Assembly: GCF_029872055.1 (NCBI RefSeq)
Contig: NZ_JARXNQ010000001.1
Coordinates: 310,001-374,000 of the forward strand
Length of the DNA: 64,000 nt
Source: Sulfurimonas sp. C5
GTDB taxonomy: Bacteria > Campylobacterota > Campylobacteria > Campylobacterales > Sulfurimonadaceae
Reading direction: 5' to 3'
The translations under genes were made by a program, and so were the position numbers. The notes beneath the pieces were generated by a model that worked only from the letters and a program-made list of their open reading frames with translations, did no database searches and was not told the origin of the DNA. Shown in pieces: positions 35,241 through 44,845 of the stretch; position 1 is the stretch's first letter; every line of letters starts with the position of its first letter.

Positions 35241-36821
35241 ATGAAGAAAAAGAATAATGACTTAGCACTTTACCGATTTAAAATAAAATCATCTACGGAA
35301 GTTCCAACTGTAATTTCCGAAGTACAAAAATGTTGTAAGTTTATCCCTTTATTTCATATTAGCTCTTTTATCCACAATACAGTTTTAGTACAAAACTTAA
35401 TCCGTGAACTCGAGAAAAATTTTCCTGGTGCCAAAGTTGTTCTGTTAAAACATGACGATAGAAATATGACATGTTTAAGTGTGTACGATTATCAGGTAGA
35501 AAATCCGGAGCAAGTGAGTGATGAAGTTCTAAATACATTGCATGAAAAATATGAACATACACATCTTCATATAGAAGATTATAGAAATCAACTCTTTTTA
35601 CGTTACTTTACCGATCATTTAACAAACTTGCCAAATCTTTACCAGCTGAGAAAAGATTTACATGATGAAGAAGATAATACTTTAGTGATTATCAAAATAG
35701 ATAATTTCCAGATGATTAATAACTTTTATGGTTTTGTAGTCGGTGATTATGTTATTGAATATGTCAGTACATATTTAAAAGAGCTCTTCGAAGCCACTTC
35801 AATTTATAGACTCTCTGGAACGGAATTTGCCGTTATATTAGATGATAAATATGATTTTTACAAGTTAAAAGAGTATCTCAATAATCTTTATAAATCTTTA
35901 CAAAATTTAATGATTAATTATCAAGAGACACATATCTTTGTAAACTTTACATTGTCTTCTTGTGTTTCACAAGACAACAGCAATTTATTCTCAAAAGTTT
36001 CAATGGCTTTAAAGTATGCAGAAGATAATGCATTGCCGTATTGGATATATGAAGATTCAATGAATTTTGAGAATGAATACGAGAAAAATTTAAAACTTTC
36101 TCAAGCAGTTCGTGAGGCTGTAGATAACAACAGAGTCATCCCATATTATCAAGCCATTTATGATAATAATCAAGGTGCCGTGACTAAGTATGAATGTTTA
36201 GCACGTCTTGTAGATAAAGAGGGGAATGTTCTCTCTCCTCAAGTATTTATCCCTATAACTAAAAGTTTGAAGATCTATAATAAAGTAACAAAAACTATTT
36301 TAGATAAATCATTTGCAGAATTTGAAAAGAACGATTATGAATTTAGTATTAACTTATCGATCGAAGATGTAATGAATAATGAAGTTTTTCAGTATATCAT
36401 TGAAAAACTAAAAGCTTTTCCTGATCCTTCACGTGTTACTTTTGAACTTTTAGAGTCTGAAGCTATTTTAGATTTTAGAAAAGTGGGTAGATTTATCGAT
36501 GAGATAAAACGCAGAGGCGCAAAAATTGCGATTGACGACTTCGGAAGTGGATATTCTAACTTTGCATATATTATTAACCTCAAAGTCGATTATATTAAAA
36601 TTGACGGTACTCTCATTGAAAACATAGCAACTGATAAAACTTCATTAATTGCCGTTGAAACAATTGTAGGACTTGCGAAAAAGCTTGGAGTCAAAACAGT
36701 TGCAGAATATGTATTTTCAAGCACTATTTTTACACAAGTACAAAGTCTCGGTATAGACTATGCACAGGGCTTTTATATAGACAAACCTTCACTAAGATTT
36801 TCAGACGGTTTACCTATATAG
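35241..36821 (+). CDS. Cytoplasmic EAL-domain protein with decayed GGDEF domain
   Basis: The start is ATG 35241 after GAGGG; a longer frame would run into the divergent gene and is not used. The protein has 526 residues and no membrane helix. The N-terminal 110 residues loosely resemble half of a FIST sensor domain (FPGAKVVLLKHDDRNMTCLS), at low certainty. The GGDEF domain (about 130-270) has SGTEF in place of GGDEF and cannot be a normal cyclase. The EAL domain follows. The EAL motif reads ECLAR (E318), and DDFGSGYSNF (near 432), KIDG and QGFYIDKP are kept, so phosphodiesterase activity is plausible. Its end overlaps a convergent EAL gene by 49 bases. Confidence 0.87.
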   Translation: MKKKNNDLALYRFKIKSSTEVPTVISEVQKCCKFIPLFHISSFIHNTVLVQNLIRELEKNFPGAKVVLLKHDDRNMTCLSVYDYQVENPEQVSDEVLNTLHEKYEHTHLHIEDYRNQLFLRYFTDHLTNLPNLYQLRKDLHDEEDNTLVIIKIDNFQMINNFYGFVVGDYVIEYVSTYLKELFEATSIYRLSGTEFAVILDDKYDFYKLKEYLNNLYKSLQNLMINYQETHIFVNFTLSSCVSQDNSNLFSKVSMALKYAEDNALPYWIYEDSMNFENEYEKNLKLSQAVREAVDNNRVIPYYQAIYDNNQGAVTKYECLARLVDKEGNVLSPQVFIPITKSLKIYNKVTKTILDKSFAEFEKNDYEFSINLSIEDVMNNEVFQYIIEKLKAFPDPSRVTFELLESEAILDFRKVGRFIDEIKRRGAKIAIDDFGSGYSNFAYIINLKVDYIKIDGTLIENIATDKTSLIAVETIVGLAKKLGVKTVAEYVFSSTIFTQVQSLGIDYAQGFYIDKPSLRFSDGLPI

Positions 36822-38671
36822 TATCCTTGTAAAAGAACTGCTCCTAGTTCTATGAGTTTATCTGCCACTTCTTTTTCTTCGACAAACTCTGCAATTACTT
36901 GTGAATTTAACTCTCTTGCAAATGATAAGATCTGTTTAATAACTATTTCATAGCGTTCATCTTTGAGGATATTTTTTACTAAAGAACCATCTAGTTTGAT
37001 ATAATCAAAATGTATATCGATTAAATGTGAAAAATTAGAATATCCGCTTCCGAAGTCATCAATAGAGAGCTTAATATTGTGTTCTTGTGCTTCTTTGGCA
37101 AAATTGATGAGTGCTTGGAAGTTTTTAAAATCCTCACTCTCCAAAATCTCTAAAGTTATTTGTTTTTCAACATTGTTTTTAACAATAGTCCGTAAAATAT
37201 TGTTTTTTATAGATTCATTTTCAATATCAATAGCAGATATGTTTATTGAAAACCCTATATCTTGGTGAAGTTTTGCTTTTTGCACCACACGTTCCAACAT
37301 CTTTTTTGAAATATGTTTATATAAGCCTGTATCTATAGCAGTTTGTAAGAAATACCAAGGTGCGACAACTTCACCGGTTTCTTTCTCCATTCTTACTAGT
37401 GCTTCATACTTTTGTACAGTTTTAGTTTGTGTATTATAAATTGGTTGAAAGTAAGGGAAGATTTTATTGTTTTTGATAGCATAGTTAATATCGTCCAATA
37501 CTTTTCTTTTGCCTGTAGTTTCATTTAACTCTTCATGAGTACCAGAATACGATAAAACTTTTTTTCCCGTTTTTTTTGCATTTTCTAAAGCATATTCTGC
37601 AGCTAAAATCGGGTTGCCGATATCTTCTGTATGTGTTACACCTGCAGTGTATGTGGCACTTACACTATATGTCTTATCCTTAAAATGGATTTTTTCCATT
37701 TTTCCTAAAAGTTTAGAAATATACCTTTCAAAATATCTTTTATCAACATTTGTTGATGTAATACAAAAGAGATCATTATCGAGTTTATATAAATTCATAT
37801 CATATTTAATAATCGAATGTAGTTCGTATGCAAGATGTTTTAAAAACTTGTCTGCAAGCTTAACACCGTATATTTCGTTAATAGCTTTAAAGTTATTAAT
37901 ATCTATAATAGCCAATACTATTTTACGGTTTTTTCTTAGATATTGAAGTAGTTTTGTTCTGTTTGGCAGGTTTGTAAGTTTATCTGTCTCAAATACTTTG
38001 CGCAAACGTAAAGTTTTCTCATTAATTGTCTTTTGAGTTTGTTTCATATTCAGAGCAATAATTAAAAAGTACAAAACAGTCAGTAAAACAAGAGGAAGAA
38101 AGACCCAAAGTGTTTTTTTCGTTTGAGAGAGTTGTAAAGATTTAATATCTGCAATTTTATAGTCTGCACCAACTACATACATAGAACCATCTTGAGCTTG
38201 CAAGGGGATATAAACACTTCTAAAGTTACCCCAGCTATCACTTGTGTTTTCAAAAACTGTTTGATTTGTTTCAAAAACTTTAGCAACCGTTTGATCATTA
38301 TAGACTGCAAAAGAGTAGATATCTTTTTTCCCACTTTCTATATGTTCATAAGGAGCACTTGAACTTGAAAATCTGATATCACCGTTTTTATCTTTTATAA
38401 AAGAATAGATATATGCTAAATTAGTATGTTGGACGTATTTCTGTAAGTCTTTCATATGGTGGATATCTTGTTCTTGTGAAACACTATGAAGATCTTTATG
38501 ATGATAATCTTCTTCCAAAATTGTGGAAACAGCATAAGCACCTGCTAAAAGTTCTTTATCGATGTTTTTAAAAAGATCGTCTTTTTCATTAATATAGGTG
38601 TGCATTCCGACTGATATTATCAATATAAAGAAAAAGAGAGAGAGTAAAATAACTAATTTATTGCTATACAT
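36773..38671 (-). CDS. Membrane EAL-domain c-di-GMP phosphodiesterase with decayed GGDEF domain
   Basis: A 632-residue protein with helices at about 6-26 and 192-212, enclosing a Cache-like periplasmic sensor (IYSFIKDKNGDIRFSSSS). The GGDEF domain that follows has DNDLF at the active motif and is inactive as a cyclase. The EAL domain keeps the key motifs: YEALVRM, FSINISA, LEILESEDF, SIDDFGSGYSNF and YIKLDGSLV, so it should degrade c-di-GMP. It ends GYYIGKPSENLSEGLSI, overlapping the convergent EAL gene. The two EAL proteins share domain order, so they may be diverged copies in inverted orientation. Confidence 0.92.
   Translation of the reverse strand: MYSNKLVILLSLFFFILIISVGMHTYINEKDDLFKNIDKELLAGAYAVSTILEEDYHHKDLHSVSQEQDIHHMKDLQKYVQHTNLAYIYSFIKDKNGDIRFSSSSAPYEHIESGKKDIYSFAVYNDQTVAKVFETNQTVFENTSDSWGNFRSVYIPLQAQDGSMYVVGADYKIADIKSLQLSQTKKTLWVFLPLVLLTVLYFLIIALNMKQTQKTINEKTLRLRKVFETDKLTNLPNRTKLLQYLRKNRKIVLAIIDINNFKAINEIYGVKLADKFLKHLAYELHSIIKYDMNLYKLDNDLFCITSTNVDKRYFERYISKLLGKMEKIHFKDKTYSVSATYTAGVTHTEDIGNPILAAEYALENAKKTGKKVLSYSGTHEELNETTGKRKVLDDINYAIKNNKIFPYFQPIYNTQTKTVQKYEALVRMEKETGEVVAPWYFLQTAIDTGLYKHISKKMLERVVQKAKLHQDIGFSINISAIDIENESIKNNILRTIVKNNVEKQITLEILESEDFKNFQALINFAKEAQEHNIKLSIDDFGSGYSNFSHLIDIHFDYIKLDGSLVKNILKDERYEIVIKQILSFARELNSQVIAEFVEEKEVADKLIELGAVLLQGYYIGKPSENLSEGLSI
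36774..36820. repeat. Imperfect 47-base palindrome encoding similar protein tails on both strands
   Basis: Counting position i against 48-i, 16 of 23 base pairs match, including the outer seven (TATATAG with CTATATA) and an inner AAACC/GGTTT block. The plus strand encodes YIDKPSLRFSDGLPI-stop and the minus strand YIGKPSENLSEGLSI-stop: 9 of 15 residues are identical. The transcripts of both genes can fold this as a hairpin that may end transcription in both directions. Confidence 0.85.
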
Positions 38672-38687
38672 GAAACTTTGTCCCTTC

Positions 38688-39926
38688 TTATAGTTGCGTA
38701 ATCATATTTCTACCATTACTTTTTGATTGATAAAGTGCAGTATCAGCTCGTTTGATAGCTGTATGAATACTTTCTTCTTTAAGTAGTAGTGTAGCTCCGA
38801 TACTACATGTAATATTTCCTACAGTTGTAAAAGTATATTCTTCAACCGATTTTCTTATTTTTTCAAGTATTGTACCTATTAATGTTTCATCAGGTACCGT
38901 TATAATTACAATAAACTCTTCACCACCCCAACGTATGAAAGTGTCAGTTTTACGTAATACTGTTTGGATTATCTCTACAAACTGCTGTAAAACAACATCA
39001 CCGATATCATGTCCGTATGTATCATTGACCTTTTTGAAATGATCTATATCTAAAAATGCCACTACTTTAAAATCATCATCATAACGGTTGAGATTACCTA
39101 AACTTTGTACATTTGCATCAAAATAGTTTCTGTTATATATACCAGTGAGTTGGTCATGCATAGCTTTTTTTGTCAACTGTTGTTGTTCTAGATTGGACTC
39201 CGTTATATCATTAAAATCAATAACATACAATGATGCACTAGGCATCTTTTCAATCGAGACATTGAAAATTCTTAATAAATGGAATTGTGAACGTATTGCA
39301 ACTAAACGTTGTTGTGGCACTAATTTTTTAAGATCTTCAATCCAGTTGTCATCTTCACTTTTTTTATAGTAGCATCCCTCAACTTTAGCAAATGTGTCAC
39401 ATATACAATCATAATGCTTGAAAAACTCATCATTATCTTTAAAACCGAAAAAATCCAAACCTGTTTTGTTGATAAATTTAAGTTCTTTTCCATCACTTAC
39501 TACAATGATGGTTGATTGTTTATTGAGGATCTCTTCTAAAAACTTTTGGAATTGATGAATTTGAAGATGTGTTTGGACTCTGGCCAAAAGTTCTTGAGGA
39601 TGAAACGGTTTTGTGACATAGTCATTACCACCAATCTCAAAACCCTCTACAACCGATTCTTTATTTGTATCGGAACTTAAAAAGATAATTGGAAAATTCG
39701 AATGTTTTTTTTCTTGTCTGATCTTTTTTGCTACTTCAAAGCCATTCATTATCGGCATTTGAATATCTAGCAAGAGTAAATCTATATCAATTGAATGGAT
39801 CGCTTTTAGAGCTTTTTCCCCGTTATGAGCAACTCTTAGATCATATTTGTTACTAAGAATTTTGGAAACTATATCAATACTGGTTTGTTCATCGTCAACA
39901 ACTAAAATAATTGGTTTAGTGTTCAT
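38688..39926 (-). CDS. Response regulator with PAS and GGDEF output (diguanylate cyclase)
   Basis: A 412-residue cytoplasmic protein. The REC domain (1-120) has the DDE pair, phospho-acceptor in LLLLDIQMPIMNG (near residue 55) and the lysine in VTKPFHP. A PAS domain (about 135-245) carries C-I-C and NWIEDL features. The GGDEF domain has RWGGEEF with an RKTD inhibitory site before it. Phosphorylation probably switches on c-di-GMP synthesis. The ATG lies 11 bases inside the end of the hybrid kinase gene upstream, so that kinase, which ends in an HPt domain, is the likely partner. Confidence 0.93.
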   Translation of the reverse strand: MNTKPIILVVDDEQTSIDIVSKILSNKYDLRVAHNGEKALKAIHSIDIDLLLLDIQMPIMNGFEVAKKIRQEKKHSNFPIIFLSSDTNKESVVEGFEIGGNDYVTKPFHPQELLARVQTHLQIHQFQKFLEEILNKQSTIIVVSDGKELKFINKTGLDFFGFKDNDEFFKHYDCICDTFAKVEGCYYKKSEDDNWIEDLKKLVPQQRLVAIRSQFHLLRIFNVSIEKMPSASLYVIDFNDITESNLEQQQLTKKAMHDQLTGIYNRNYFDANVQSLGNLNRYDDDFKVVAFLDIDHFKKVNDTYGHDIGDVVLQQFVEIIQTVLRKTDTFIRWGGEEFIVIITVPDETLIGTILEKIRKSVEEYTFTTVGNITCSIGATLLLKEESIHTAIKRADTALYQSKSNGRNMITQL

Positions 39927-42900
39927 TCATAAGCTCCTTTGCTATAGATTTTAAAATAGGTTCTATTGCTTCATCGTCAAAACTTCCAAAAAGTTTGGAA
40001 AGTTCAAAAATTCGTTCTTCATCAATGTATGCTTTTAAAGCAGCTAAAAGCGTTGTTATCTCTTTTTGGTCAATATACTGCATATTTGCTAATTTACGGA
40101 CAACGGTATTAATTTTGTCGATCACTCCCTCTTTTGTCAGATGAAGAGTTTCTGAAGATGTCAGCAAAGGTAGTATTTTAGTTGCAATCTCTTCTAAGAT
40201 AGTTTCAAGTGATTGCTGAAATTGTTTTATACCTTCTATTGATGTTCCCATTTCTTCAATTTCAATACATTGTTTGTATATGGAGTCTATTTGTAAGTTC
40301 CCGCTAGCTCCTTTGAGTTTATGAATAAAGGCATAGAATGCTTGAAGATCATTAGTATAAAGTTTATCTATAAGTAAAACACCTTCACTAAATGTAGTGT
40401 AGAAGTTCTGATACAGTCTATAAATACTTTCTTTGTCAATTGCTAAGTTTTGTTCCATTTTTGTTAAATTGATACCGTTTATCTGGAGTTCGTTTTCTAT
40501 CTGTTTGTCAGTTTCTACTTCCTCTACTGCAAAGTAGTGTGAAATCACGCATTCGAGTTCTACTTTGTTAATCGGTTTGGCAATATGATTATTCATACCG
40601 GCTTCTTGTGTCCGTACTTTATCTAATTGCATTGTCGCGGCACTAAGTGCTACAATTGGTGTTTTCTGATCAAATTTTCTGATCTCTTTTGCAGCATCAA
40701 ACCCATCCATGACAGGCATTTGAAGATCCATGAAAATAATATCGTATTCGTTTGCTTCAGTCATATCAACCGCTTCCGCTCCATTATTAGCAACAAAGAC
40801 AATAAAACCGTAGTGTTCTAAATAACTTGTTGCTACGAGCTGATTTGTAATATTGTCTTCTACAAGCAGTGCTTTTTTCGCTTCGACTAGTTTAATTTGT
40901 TTAGATGATGATCTTATTAGGTTTTCATTAGAAGATGGTTGTTCTGGAATAGGGCAGTCTTTATATTTAAATGTGAGTGTAAAATGAAAATTTGAGCCCA
41001 TGCCAACTTGGCTTTTAATCCAGATATTACCACCCATAAGCTCCGTTAATTGTTTAGAGATCATAAGACCGAGCCCTGTACCTCCGAATTTTCTAGTAGT
41101 AGAACTGTCTCCTTGTTCAAATGCCTGAAAAAGTTTTTTCTGGTCTATCGGTTCAATGCCTACACCGCTATCTTGTACAATGAATTCCAGAGTTATATCA
41201 GAATCGTTTCTAGAAAGAAGCTTGATATCTATATGGACAAAACCTTCGGATGTGAATTTAATCGCATTACCGACAAGGTTATTGAGAATTTGTGTTAAGC
41301 GAAGAGAGTCTCCAATGAGAATATTTGGTACATTTTCATCAATTTTAATCTCAAAATGAAGACCTTTGTTATGTATTTGAAAACTAAAGAGATCGACAAT
41401 GGTATTGAGTAAGTCACTGAGTTGAAATTCTGTATGTACGATATCGACTTTACCGGCTTCAATTTTAGAATAATCTAAAATATCGTTTATGACATGTAAA
41501 AGGGCATGTGATGAAAGATGTACTTTGTTAAGATATTCTCTTTGTTCATGGGTTAAGTTTGTGCTTAGGACTATATCTGTAAGACCGATTATTCCATTTA
41601 GAGGTGTACGGATTTCATGTGACATGTTTGCTAAAAACTCAGATTTTGCCGCATTAGCCTTATCAGCAGTTTGTTTTGCTCTTTCAAGTTCCAGTTCATT
41701 CTCTTTTTGCTCTGTAATATCAGTTATATAACTTATAAAATGAGTAATTTCACCTTTATTGTTTTTTTGTGTAACTGCATAGTCTAATAGCCAGCGTACT
41801 TCATTTGATTTTGTGACCACTCTATAGGGTTTATGTCTGAAATAATCGGAATTTTTTTGGAGAGATCCTCTAATCTCTTGAATTACCTTATCCAAGTCGT
41901 CTTTGTGGATACATTCTGAATAAGTTATTTGATGTGTTTGGAACTCCTGTTTTGTATAGCCCAAAATTTTTGCGACGTTTTCAGAAACATAATCAACACT
42001 CCATGCCTCGTCATTTTTCCATTTAAACAGTAATGAATCACCTTTATCAAAAAGAGACAGAAGAGAATTTTGTTCAATGAGAAGTCTTTCCTGTTCTTGT
42101 CGTAATAGATTTGATACCGTAATATCTCTAACAGATGCATAAACATACTGTTGGTTGTTCAGTGTAATTTTTGCACCAGTAATAGAAGCTAAATAGGTTG
42201 AACCGTCTTTTCTTTTATGAATCCTTTCTATTTTTATATCTGAGGTATCCATTATCTCCATAAGATGTTGATATTCTTCATGGGTTATATCATCCCAGTC
42301 AAAGACGCTAAGTTCTTTCATCTCGGCATCTGTATAGCCAAGTAGTTGTTTGGCCTTCTCACTGTATTCAAAGAGCTTACCATTATCTGCACTTAGAATT
42401 AAAATACCGTCAGAAGCCAGACTCATTAATTTTTGATATCGTTCTTTTTCATCATTGATGGTATTTGTCAGTTCTTGAAGCTGTGTAATGTCATACACTG
42501 TACCTAAGGAACTTAGAGGGTTCCCTTGCTCATCATACTTTGTATCACATTGTTCTTGAACATATTTGACTCTTCCATCTTTCATTAAAAGTTTATGGAC
42601 TATTTGATAACTTTTTTTTGTTTTTAAAGAGTTGGTATAAGCTATTTCAACTTTTTCCCGATCATCAGGGTGGATTGTTTCGATGAACTTTTCATATGAG
42701 GGTGTGAACTGTTCTTTATCTAATTCAAAAAGTTCATAAATCTCATCAGACCAAGTCAGTATGTTATTAACGATATCATATTCCCAAATGCCGAGATTAG
42801 CTATTTTTTTTGCCTGCGAAAGCTGGGCAAGAACTTTTTTGAGTTTGAGCTCATTACCATGTTCCTTCGTAATATCAATAATGATTGAAAACAGAAGTTC

Positions 42901-43629
42901 ATCATCATCAGTATGAATAGGGGATGAATGAACTTCAACAGTACGTATCTCTCCAGATTTTAATTGATGTTCAAATATAAAAAAATTGCGCTTATGATGG
43001 AGAGCTTCTTTTTGACGTTTGTGTATTTCTTCTACTGAAAGAACATTGATCTGTGTAATATTCATATTACAGAGTTCTTCATGTGTGTAACCGTAAAATT
43101 TAGAGGCACTTTTGTTCGCATCGATAATGGAACCGTTTTGAGGATTGACTAAAAGCATAACGGCATCATGGTTATCAAACATACTGCTAAATTGTTGATT
43201 TGTCTTTTCTATTGATTCATGTAGCTTTTCAGTTTTATTAATATTAATATGGGTTCCTGCAATGATAGTAGCTGCATTATCTTTATCTCTTTGACATATC
43301 TGTCCTCGATCGAGAAGCCATGTATATGTTCCATCTTTACATAGAACACGTATTTCAAATTGGTAAAGTTCTTTTTCACCATTGAGAAGCTTTATGAACT
43401 CTTCAGAAGCTTTTTGAAAATCATCCGGATGAACTATTTGTTTCCAAGTATTGTAATCTAAAGTAAGTTCATCTTTTGTATAGCCTAGTGTTTTGTATAT
43501 TTGATCAGAAAAATACAATCCATTATCGTCTAAATGGTATTCCCAATATGAGTCTCCATTTGCCTCAATCAGTTTAATGAAGTTTTGTGTATCCTGTGTA
43601 AACTGGACGGGAGTGGGCTGTTTTTTCAT
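39916..43629 (-). CDS. Soluble hybrid sensor kinase: five PAS domains, HisKA, HATPase, REC, HPt
   Basis: At 1237 residues it is the largest protein of the window. Five PAS/PAC units occupy about residues 10-650, with repeated DITE/DITK-type ends. The phospho-histidine is H671 in NMSHEIRTPLNG. The ATPase has NLVGNAIKFTSEG and GTGLGLMIS. The REC domain has D968 in IIFMDLQMPVMDGFD. The C-terminal HPt has H1103 in FIHKLKGASGN. No membrane helix or signal is seen, so it senses a cytoplasmic cue, perhaps redox or haem through PAS. A four-step relay His-Asp-His-Asp ending in the overlapping REC-PAS-GGDEF protein is strongly suggested. A perfect TATAAT lies 32 bases upstream. Confidence 0.94.
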   Translation of the reverse strand: MKKQPTPVQFTQDTQNFIKLIEANGDSYWEYHLDDNGLYFSDQIYKTLGYTKDELTLDYNTWKQIVHPDDFQKASEEFIKLLNGEKELYQFEIRVLCKDGTYTWLLDRGQICQRDKDNAATIIAGTHININKTEKLHESIEKTNQQFSSMFDNHDAVMLLVNPQNGSIIDANKSASKFYGYTHEELCNMNITQINVLSVEEIHKRQKEALHHKRNFFIFEHQLKSGEIRTVEVHSSPIHTDDDELLFSIIIDITKEHGNELKLKKVLAQLSQAKKIANLGIWEYDIVNNILTWSDEIYELFELDKEQFTPSYEKFIETIHPDDREKVEIAYTNSLKTKKSYQIVHKLLMKDGRVKYVQEQCDTKYDEQGNPLSSLGTVYDITQLQELTNTINDEKERYQKLMSLASDGILILSADNGKLFEYSEKAKQLLGYTDAEMKELSVFDWDDITHEEYQHLMEIMDTSDIKIERIHKRKDGSTYLASITGAKITLNNQQYVYASVRDITVSNLLRQEQERLLIEQNSLLSLFDKGDSLLFKWKNDEAWSVDYVSENVAKILGYTKQEFQTHQITYSECIHKDDLDKVIQEIRGSLQKNSDYFRHKPYRVVTKSNEVRWLLDYAVTQKNNKGEITHFISYITDITEQKENELELERAKQTADKANAAKSEFLANMSHEIRTPLNGIIGLTDIVLSTNLTHEQREYLNKVHLSSHALLHVINDILDYSKIEAGKVDIVHTEFQLSDLLNTIVDLFSFQIHNKGLHFEIKIDENVPNILIGDSLRLTQILNNLVGNAIKFTSEGFVHIDIKLLSRNDSDITLEFIVQDSGVGIEPIDQKKLFQAFEQGDSSTTRKFGGTGLGLMISKQLTELMGGNIWIKSQVGMGSNFHFTLTFKYKDCPIPEQPSSNENLIRSSSKQIKLVEAKKALLVEDNITNQLVATSYLEHYGFIVFVANNGAEAVDMTEANEYDIIFMDLQMPVMDGFDAAKEIRKFDQKTPIVALSAATMQLDKVRTQEAGMNNHIAKPINKVELECVISHYFAVEEVETDKQIENELQINGINLTKMEQNLAIDKESIYRLYQNFYTTFSEGVLLIDKLYTNDLQAFYAFIHKLKGASGNLQIDSIYKQCIEIEEMGTSIEGIKQFQQSLETILEEIATKILPLLTSSETLHLTKEGVIDKINTVVRKLANMQYIDQKEITTLLAALKAYIDEERIFELSKLFGSFDDEAIEPILKSIAKELMNEH

Positions 43630-43660
43630 AGATATACTTTCAAATACTTAATCTATATTT

Positions 43661-43666
43661 ATTATA
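43661..43666 (-). promoter_or_regulatory. Candidate -10 element for the hybrid kinase operon
   Basis: TATAAT on the minus strand, 31 bases before the kinase ATG, in the 249-base gap between the divergent kinase and binding-protein genes. The rest of the gap is AT-rich, with no other clear element. Confidence 0.5.
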
Positions 43667-43878
43667 CTGTGATTTTATAACAATGTTGAAAATTTAGAAT
43701 GTGTATCACAAATTTTATAATGAAAATACTAAACTTTATAAAATAAGAAATTATTATAGAAAGTGAAATTTGGCTGATGTTTTCCTAAAAATATATCAAA
43801 TTAGAAGAGTGTAGTTTAATAGAGTTTTAAAGAAAGACTCAGGATAATTGAATAGATTCATACTTCAAAAGGGGATAA

Positions 43879-44844
43879 ATGGGGATTTTTAAGTCTTTTG
43901 GTTTTGTACTCATGTGCTTATTAATAGCTACTGGTTTAAATGGTAATGAAATATCTAAAAAGAAAAAAATAGCTTATTTGGTTTCTGATACAAGCATACC
44001 TTATTGGACAATCATGGCAAAAGGAATTGTCAATGAAGCGAATAATAAAGGTTATGAAGTTGAGGTTTACAATGCAACAAATAGCTTAAAAAAAGAGTTG
44101 AAAAATACAGTTGCCGCAATTAAAAGTAAAATTGACGGGATAATAGTCTCCCCCATAAATTCTTCATCGTGTGTTACAATCTTAAAACTGGCAAAACGTG
44201 CTCATATCCCTGTCATAATCTCTGATATAGGTACAAATAAAGGGGAATATCTTTCTTATATATCATCAAATAATTATCAAGGTGCATATGATATCGGTAA
44301 AGTTTTAGTAAAACGTATGAAACAATTACATTTCGAAGACGGTACAGTGGGCATCATTGCAATTCCGCAAAAACGTTCTAATGGAAAAGCAAGAACTTCA
44401 GGGTTTTTAAGAGCCCTTTATGAAAATAATATTCAAAGTTCAGATTTAAAACAACAAGTTGATTTTTCGTATCAAGAAACATATGATTATACTAAGCAAA
44501 TGATTCAAAGTGATCCGAAGCTAAAAGCGATTTGGCTACAAGGGTCAGATAAATATCAAGGTGCATTAGATGCGATCGAAGATGCAAAAAAGAGTGGTGA
44601 AGTTTTATTAGTTACATTTGATGCAGAACCTGTTTTCTTGGAACTTATCCCCAAAGGTATATTACTTGGAGCTGCAATGCAGCAGCCTTTTTTAATGGGA
44701 GAAAAAGCAGTTGATCTGTTAGACAGACATTTTAAAGGAGAAATTATCGGCAAAAATATTGAATTACCAATTTTAGCTATATCTAAAGAAAATATAACAC
44801 ATGAACTTCCTGTTATAAAAAGAAACGTGTTAGGAATAAAATAA
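43879..44844 (+). CDS. Periplasmic sugar-type (ribose/AI-2 family) substrate-binding protein
   Basis: A signal peptide (GFVLMCLLIATGLNG, cut near residue 23) leads a two-lobe type-I binding protein of the Peripla_BP_4 family. Family patterns are IAYLVSDTSIPYWTIMAKGIVNEA, DGIIVSPINSS, HIPVIISDIG, YQGAYDIGKVL and LVTFDAEP. Length 321 residues, normal. No ABC permease or ATPase follows; instead a membrane diguanylate cyclase starts one base after the stop. The protein is therefore likely a sensor subunit that reports a sugar-like or autoinducer-like ligand, as LuxP does for LuxQ. GGGG precedes the ATG by about 6 bases. Confidence 0.87.
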   Translation: MGIFKSFGFVLMCLLIATGLNGNEISKKKKIAYLVSDTSIPYWTIMAKGIVNEANNKGYEVEVYNATNSLKKELKNTVAAIKSKIDGIIVSPINSSSCVTILKLAKRAHIPVIISDIGTNKGEYLSYISSNNYQGAYDIGKVLVKRMKQLHFEDGTVGIIAIPQKRSNGKARTSGFLRALYENNIQSSDLKQQVDFSYQETYDYTKQMIQSDPKLKAIWLQGSDKYQGALDAIEDAKKSGEVLLVTFDAEPVFLELIPKGILLGAAMQQPFLMGEKAVDLLDRHFKGEIIGKNIELPILAISKENITHELPVIKRNVLGIK

Positions 44845-44845
44845 G

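Noticed and set aside
43769-43786. TTTGGCTGATGTTTTCCT upstream of the sugar-type binding protein as sigma-54 promoter
   Set aside because: The -12 element reads CC in place of the essential GC.
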